Of a stretch of DNA of 9,986 bases, positions 7,529 to 9,986 are shown piece by piece. Within the stretch, counting starts at the first letter, position 1. Each line of letters begins with the position of its first letter. The notes beneath the pieces were generated by a model that saw nothing but the letters and a program-made list of their open reading frames with translations, was not told the DNA's origin and ran no database searches. This stretch comes from Amoebophilaceae bacterium (lineage in GTDB: Bacteria; Bacteroidota; Bacteroidia; Cytophagales; Amoebophilaceae), in the NCBI GenBank assembly GCA_023257955.1, contig JALRAY010000036.1, forward strand, positions 1-9,986. Direction: 5' to 3'. The position numbers and the translations under genes are program-made.

Positions 7529-9064
7529 ATGACGAGCCTTATTCTGAAACATAAATTACTTATAGCCTTGATGCTAGTCGTTCATTGTACTATGCAACCC
7601 GAACGTACACTAGCTTTCACAAAAGACCAACAACAATCCGTAGATAGTGAACACAAGCCAAGCAAAAAGATTCAGAAACGCAAAAAGCAAAGCTCTCTGT
7701 TTCCTCCTACGCCAACGAATGATTTCTTTAAAAAATCCCAACAAGAAGATTTATTACGATCTACTACACAACTGGGTATCCTTATTGGATTAACAGGCGC
7801 TACCTACGCACTACTTGGGGAACCCTTTGTACTATCTGCCTTAATAGCGCCCACTATAGGTAACATATGCACAGAGCCCATCATGAATATTGGGAGTAAA
7901 TTCAGCTTGTTATTTATGCCTAAAATCGCCAAAGCCAGCTTACAAAAGGTCGTAAAACTACAATCCATCTATCAAAAAAAGGCACGGTATCTTTCTGACA
8001 GCATGAATGATTTTATGCAGATGACATTAAATCGGTATATGTTCTTGATTGATAAGTTTAGTTACATTGATCATATGAGTGAAAGAGCTATAGAAGAAAT
8101 ATTAAGCCTCCCTATCTTCCCTAAAAAGTTAGATCTAACAGCTATTCCTTCTGTAAATGCTTTTTTAATGAATTATCCAGAACAAGTGAGGGTTGCCGTT
8201 GCCAATTTTGTAGTACAATTGCTACAAGATTCTCATAAAATGCGTTTAAGTAGGAAAGCAGAGCCCCTCATGATTGTTGGTCCTCCAGGTACAGGTAAAA
8301 CCTATTTGGCAAAGCAACTGGGTAAATTATTAGGCGTACCCACACATGTGATAGATCTCAGCAAATATAGCAACCTGGCAGGAAGCCATTTTTCGCAAGG
8401 TTCAGTAGACAAAGGGGTTGTGTTAGATATATTACTAGACAATCAAGATATGCAGCACAACTGCACTAACAAAATTATCATCATAGATGAAGTAGATAAG
8501 TTCTTTGAAAAAGATGGAACGGGCGCATTTACCAATGCTAATATGGGGCAAATTATGGCCTATTTATTGTTCCTACTAGAGTCGCAAGCAACCGCCGTGA
8601 ACCTGCCACGGTATGAAGGAGCCTCCCATGATATTTCTCAATTAAAATTTATCTTGCTAGGGAATCATACGTTGAGCGAAATGTTAGGGGAAGAGCAAGC
8701 GCAACCCCTAGAATCGCGTATGCATGTAGTAACGCTTGATCATCTAACGCAGGAACAAAAGTTAAATATTGCCAAAGAGCATATAGCTCAAATATGTAAA
8801 ATTGGAGATCTAGAAACGAGTATGATAGATCAAACTACTATTGAAGAAATCGTCAAAGAAGACACCGCAGCAGGTTATAAAGGCGTGCGTATAATGTTAC
8901 AGGTAATTGACAAGTATATCAGAATGCTCGAGCAAGGAGATCTCATCAAACGCATATCCAGTATTACTGAGTTAACCTTCGATCCTAAAAAAGAATACGC
9001 CAGTAGAGCGCCAAAACAGATGCCTACGAAAGAACCTAAAAAGACTGCAAGGAAGAAGAAGTAG
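7529..9064 (+). CDS. Membrane-associated AAA+ ATPase, Lon-like module without protease domain
   Basis: The 511-residue protein has a complete AAA+ core: Walker A GPPGTGKT (251-258), Walker B IIIIDEVD (316-323), sensor 1 around GNH (378-380), an arginine-finger candidate in LESRMHV (Arg397) and a sensor 2-like GVR (452-454). The order and the helical lid (LTQEQKLNIAKEHI, then GYKGVRIMLQVIDKYI) resemble the ATPase part of Lon. No Ser-Lys protease domain follows; the chain ends in a short Lys-rich tail. A hydrophobic N-terminus (about 8-30) could be a signal or anchor. A second hydrophobic stretch (about 82-115) could cross the membrane once or form a hairpin, separated from the first by a basic segment (43-53). 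The ATPase must face the cytoplasm to use ATP, so the topology deserves checking. The substrate is unknown. The AAA+ identity is firm; a chaperone or remodelling role is inference. Confidence 0.9.
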   Translation: MTSLILKHKLLIALMLVVHCTMQPERTLAFTKDQQQSVDSEHKPSKKIQKRKKQSSLFPPTPTNDFFKKSQQEDLLRSTTQLGILIGLTGATYALLGEPFVLSALIAPTIGNICTEPIMNIGSKFSLLFMPKIAKASLQKVVKLQSIYQKKARYLSDSMNDFMQMTLNRYMFLIDKFSYIDHMSERAIEEILSLPIFPKKLDLTAIPSVNAFLMNYPEQVRVAVANFVVQLLQDSHKMRLSRKAEPLMIVGPPGTGKTYLAKQLGKLLGVPTHVIDLSKYSNLAGSHFSQGSVDKGVVLDILLDNQDMQHNCTNKIIIIDEVDKFFEKDGTGAFTNANMGQIMAYLLFLLESQATAVNLPRYEGASHDISQLKFILLGNHTLSEMLGEEQAQPLESRMHVVTLDHLTQEQKLNIAKEHIAQICKIGDLETSMIDQTTIEEIVKEDTAAGYKGVRIMLQVIDKYIRMLEQGDLIKRISSITELTFDPKKEYASRAPKQMPTKEPKKTARKKK

Positions 9065-9089
9065 CGCATAGCATAGCATAACTAATAAC

Positions 9090-9105
9090 CTGCTAGCAAT
9101 AGCAG
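9090..9105 (+). terminator. Hairpin with GCAA loop after the AAA+ gene
   Basis: CTGCTA and TAGCAG pair perfectly over 6 bases around a GCAA loop, which is of the GNRA type and stabilises RNA hairpins. It lies 26 bases after the AAA+ stop codon. No T-tract follows, so it is not a standard intrinsic terminator; it may only protect the mRNA 3' end. Confidence 0.35.
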
Positions 9106-9172
9106 CCCCTCTATACAGCGGCAAACTATGCGTAGCCTAATGCTTTCCGAACTATACACATCGTTTCTTCAG

Positions 9173-9331
9173 CTACCTCCGTTGCCTTTGATTCACCCGC
9201 TTGAAAATCTTGTGAATAGCAACTCGGTCGTTGATATAGTCATCTATTATGTCTTCTGTAACATTACCTATAGTTGTGCCAAATTAGCCTCTTGCCCAAA
9301 AATGACAACCCCAAATGCATGTAACCACTTT
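9173..9331 (-). pseudogene. C-terminal remnant of an IS200/IS605-type Y1 transposase (TnpA)
   Basis: Reading the minus strand from about 9331, one frame gives WGCHFWARG, an in-frame TAA (9284-9286), then FGTTIGNVTEDIIDDYINDR and on to a TAG at 9173-9175. In IS200/IS605 TnpA proteins the C-terminal region reads roughly WGxHFWARGYFxxTxGxVxExxIxxYIxxQ, so the stop replaces the Tyr after WARG. The Tyr in DDYI probably matches the catalytic Tyr of the Y1 helix (from memory), and the usual Gln four residues later is Arg here. Further upstream, stop codons at once interrupt the frame, and the HUH part of the enzyme is not visible. This is therefore a dead fragment of roughly 50 codons. I did not find matching IS ends or a TnpB/IscB partner. 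Confidence 0.75.
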
Positions 9332-9374
9332 TTATTACTCCCCTGAATTTCCCTATCAACCCACAGCTACCTCG

Positions 9375-9476
9375 CATCACCACCCTTGTACCTCCCCAAT
9401 AACAACCTTCCCACCTCTCCAGTACCGACTGGAATGGTGAATTTGTGGTAAAGGGGAGCTGAGAGGGTGGTAAATG
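9375..9476. repeat. Long imperfect palindrome with arms of about 49 bases
   Basis: The centre is a perfect hairpin, TCCAGT-accg-ACTGGA (9418-9433). On both sides the arms remain related for about 49 bases. The left arm (9375-9423) and the reverse complement of the right arm (9428-9476) share CAT at the outer end, ACCACCCT, CTCCCC and a ten-of-thirteen match next to the centre; by hand alignment roughly two thirds of positions agree, with one or two single-base gaps. The left arm is pyrimidine-rich and the right arm purine-rich. No coding content is credible. It may be a non-autonomous palindromic element; the family is not known to me. Confidence 0.6.
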
Positions 9477-9482
9477 AATTAC

Positions 9483-9536
9483 GTCATTACGAGGAGCCGT
9501 TCCCACCCTGTCATTGCGAGGAGCCGTTCTCACCTC
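9483..9536 (+). repeat. Two tandem 27-base units beginning GTCATTRCGAGGAGCCG
   Basis: Units at 9483-9509 and 9510-9536 agree at 23 of 27 bases. Both begin GTCATT(A/G)CGAGGAGCCGTTC and differ mainly in the last bases. A third copy of the first 17 bases begins at 9537 and then continues into a different, longer repeat. This looks like tandem duplication of the left end of a palindromic element. Confidence 0.85.
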
Positions 9537-9606
9537 GTCATTGCGAGGAGCCGCAGGCGACGAAGCAAACCATGGCGAGTGCTACGTCTGGATTGCTTCG
9601 CTCCAC
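9537..9606 (+). repeat. Palindromic GTCATTGCGAGGAGC repeat, right end replaced
   Basis: The unit starts GTCATTGCGAGGAGCCG and carries internal arms CGAAGCAAACCA (9561-9572) and TGGATTGCTTCG (9589-9600), which pair with one mismatch. From memory, the full form of this widespread repeat family ends in a CTCGCAATGAC that would pair with the GTCATTGCGAG start. Here that end is missing, and the next repeat unit begins directly at 9607. Confidence 0.75.
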
Positions 9607-9646
9607 GTCATTGCGAATCCCGAAGGGGTGTGGCAATCGCAATGAC
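9607..9646. repeat. 40-base palindromic repeat with perfect 10-base ends
   Basis: GTCATTGCGA (9607-9616) and TCGCAATGAC (9637-9646) are exact reverse complements around a 20-base interior that includes TCCCGAAGGGGTGTGG. It abuts the previous unit with no spacer and is the only complete palindrome in this cluster. Confidence 0.85.
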
Positions 9647-9685
9647 GGCGCCTTTTAACGTCGTTTAGATATACCTGAGTAGTTA

Positions 9686-9715
9686 CTCCCAAAGGGATGT
9701 GGCAATCGCCATGAC
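9686..9715. repeat. Half copy of the 40-base palindromic repeat
   Basis: This 30-base stretch matches 9617-9646 at 26 of 30 positions, including the shared core TGTGGCAATCGC and the end ATGAC. The left 10 bases of the element are absent, and one mismatch breaks the terminal repeat (GCCATGAC instead of GCAATGAC). It looks like a truncated, older copy, and it lies 18 bases from the stop codon of the helicase gene. Confidence 0.7.
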
Positions 9716-9733
9716 TTATGGGAGAAAGCGCAA

Positions 9734-9986
9734 TTATGCAGCATCTTGATCTAGAATCCTGAGCTTGGCAAAATTTAATAACAAGGTTTTCTCTCCTGCC
9801 TGCTTAAAATCAATGCGTGCTTTTCTGTGCGGACCGGCTTGCTCTATGTGCAGCACCTTGCCGATGCTAAAGATGGGGTGTTCTACTTGTAGCCCAACCT
9901 GAATTTTGCTGGTATCACTGCTTGGGAAGGATGCTAACGTATGATTAGCTGTAGACAGCTGGACAGCAGTAAGTTTTTGTTGCGGT
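9734..9986 (-). CDS. UvrD/PcrA-type DNA helicase, C-terminal end only (partial)
   Basis: The last 83 codons of a minus-strand gene are present, in the frame starting at 9985; the rest lies beyond the window. The peptide contains VGLQVEHPIFSIGKVLHI, then GPHRKARIDF and GEKTLLLNFAKLRIL. This is the C-terminal Tudor-like segment of UvrD/PcrA superfamily 1 helicases (typical form: G-x-x-V-x-H-x-x-F-G-x-G-x-V ... A-x-V-x-F ... G-x-K-x-L-x-x-x-x-A-x-L). In PcrA this region contacts RNA polymerase and other partners. The usual F-G-x-G here reads F-S-I-G. The helicase motor motifs are outside the window, so the precise member (uvrD or pcrA) is not assigned. The fragment stops at a TAA at 9734-9736. 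Confidence 0.85.
   Translation of the reverse strand, partial: PQQKLTAVQLSTANHTLASFPSSDTSKIQVGLQVEHPIFSIGKVLHIEQAGPHRKARIDFKQAGEKTLLLNFAKLRILDQDAA

Larger units (their letters stand above)
9065..9733. other. 669-base gene-free stretch of repeats and a transposase relic
   Basis: Between the AAA+ gene and the helicase end I find no intact gene. From left to right it holds a triplicate GCATA run (9066-9080), a hairpin (9090-9105), a decayed IS200-type transposase end (9173-9331), a long imperfect palindrome (9375-9476), and a mosaic of GTCATTGCGA repeats (9483-9715). Short open frames across the repeats translate the repeat itself (Arg-Ser-rich peptides) and are not credible genes. Confidence 0.8.

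Noticed and set aside
7235..7552. Open frames on both strands over the lipoprotein/AAA+ junction
   Set aside because: They are shadows overlapping the end of the lipoprotein gene and the start of the AAA+ gene, with no signal or domain features.
9264..9533. 89-codon minus-strand open frame
   Set aside because: It crosses the repeat units, the palindrome and the transposase relic in a different frame from the recognisable transposase peptide. It has no coherent protein features.
9483..9646. CRISPR array
   Set aside because: Repeats are tandem or nested with no unique spacers of even length, and no cas genes are present.
9467..9668. Two overlapping Arg/Ser-rich open frames on the plus strand
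   Set aside because: They translate the GTCATTGCGA repeat units in two frames (repeated VIARSR or CHCEEP peptides). This is typical of false genes called on this repeat family.

Overview
The window looks like chromosomal DNA of a Bacteroidota bacterium. The support is a DUF5683 gene overlapping dapB (a typical Bacteroidota neighbourhood), a bifunctional-nuclease protein with a C-terminal UVR motif, a LolC/E-type permease of the form common in that phylum, and genes mostly lacking Shine-Dalgarno sites. The moderately AT-rich bases, an orphan lipoprotein paired with an unusual AAA+ ATPase, a decayed insertion sequence and dense palindromic repeats suggest a host-associated lineage such as the Amoebophilaceae (Amoebophilus/Cardinium group). 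That placement is inference; no rRNA or other marker is present.

Layout. Positions 146-1595 (+) hold a DUF5683 membrane protein and dapB, overlapping by 29 bases. They converge on a short PlsC-type acyltransferase (1639-2193, -). A divergent intergenic region separates that gene from a likely two-gene operon of a bifunctional nuclease with a TTG start (2264-2923, +) and trmB (2941-3606, +). These converge on prfB (3662-4739, -), which is intact only if the ribosome makes the classical +1 programmed frameshift at 4677-4691. Upstream of prfB on the same strand is a LolC/E-like permease (4996-6222, -). Divergent from it are a predicted lipoprotein of unknown function (6497-7435, +) and a membrane-associated Lon-like AAA+ ATPase without a protease domain (7529-9064, +). 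The last 250 bases are the C-terminal end of a UvrD/PcrA helicase (9734-9986, -).

The housekeeping part covers lysine/diaminopimelate synthesis, lipid acylation, tRNA methylation, translation termination, lipoprotein export and DNA repair. The accessory part is 6437-9733: the lipoprotein/AAA+ pair and then a 669-base gene-free stretch. That stretch contains a GNRA-type hairpin, the C-terminal remnant of an IS200/IS605-type Y1 transposase with an in-frame stop, a long imperfect palindrome of about 100 bases, and a mosaic of GTCATTGCGA repeats.

I do not see a clearly new defence or mobile system. The best candidates for a second look are the lipoprotein/AAA+ pair and the palindrome cluster next to the Y1 transposase remnant.
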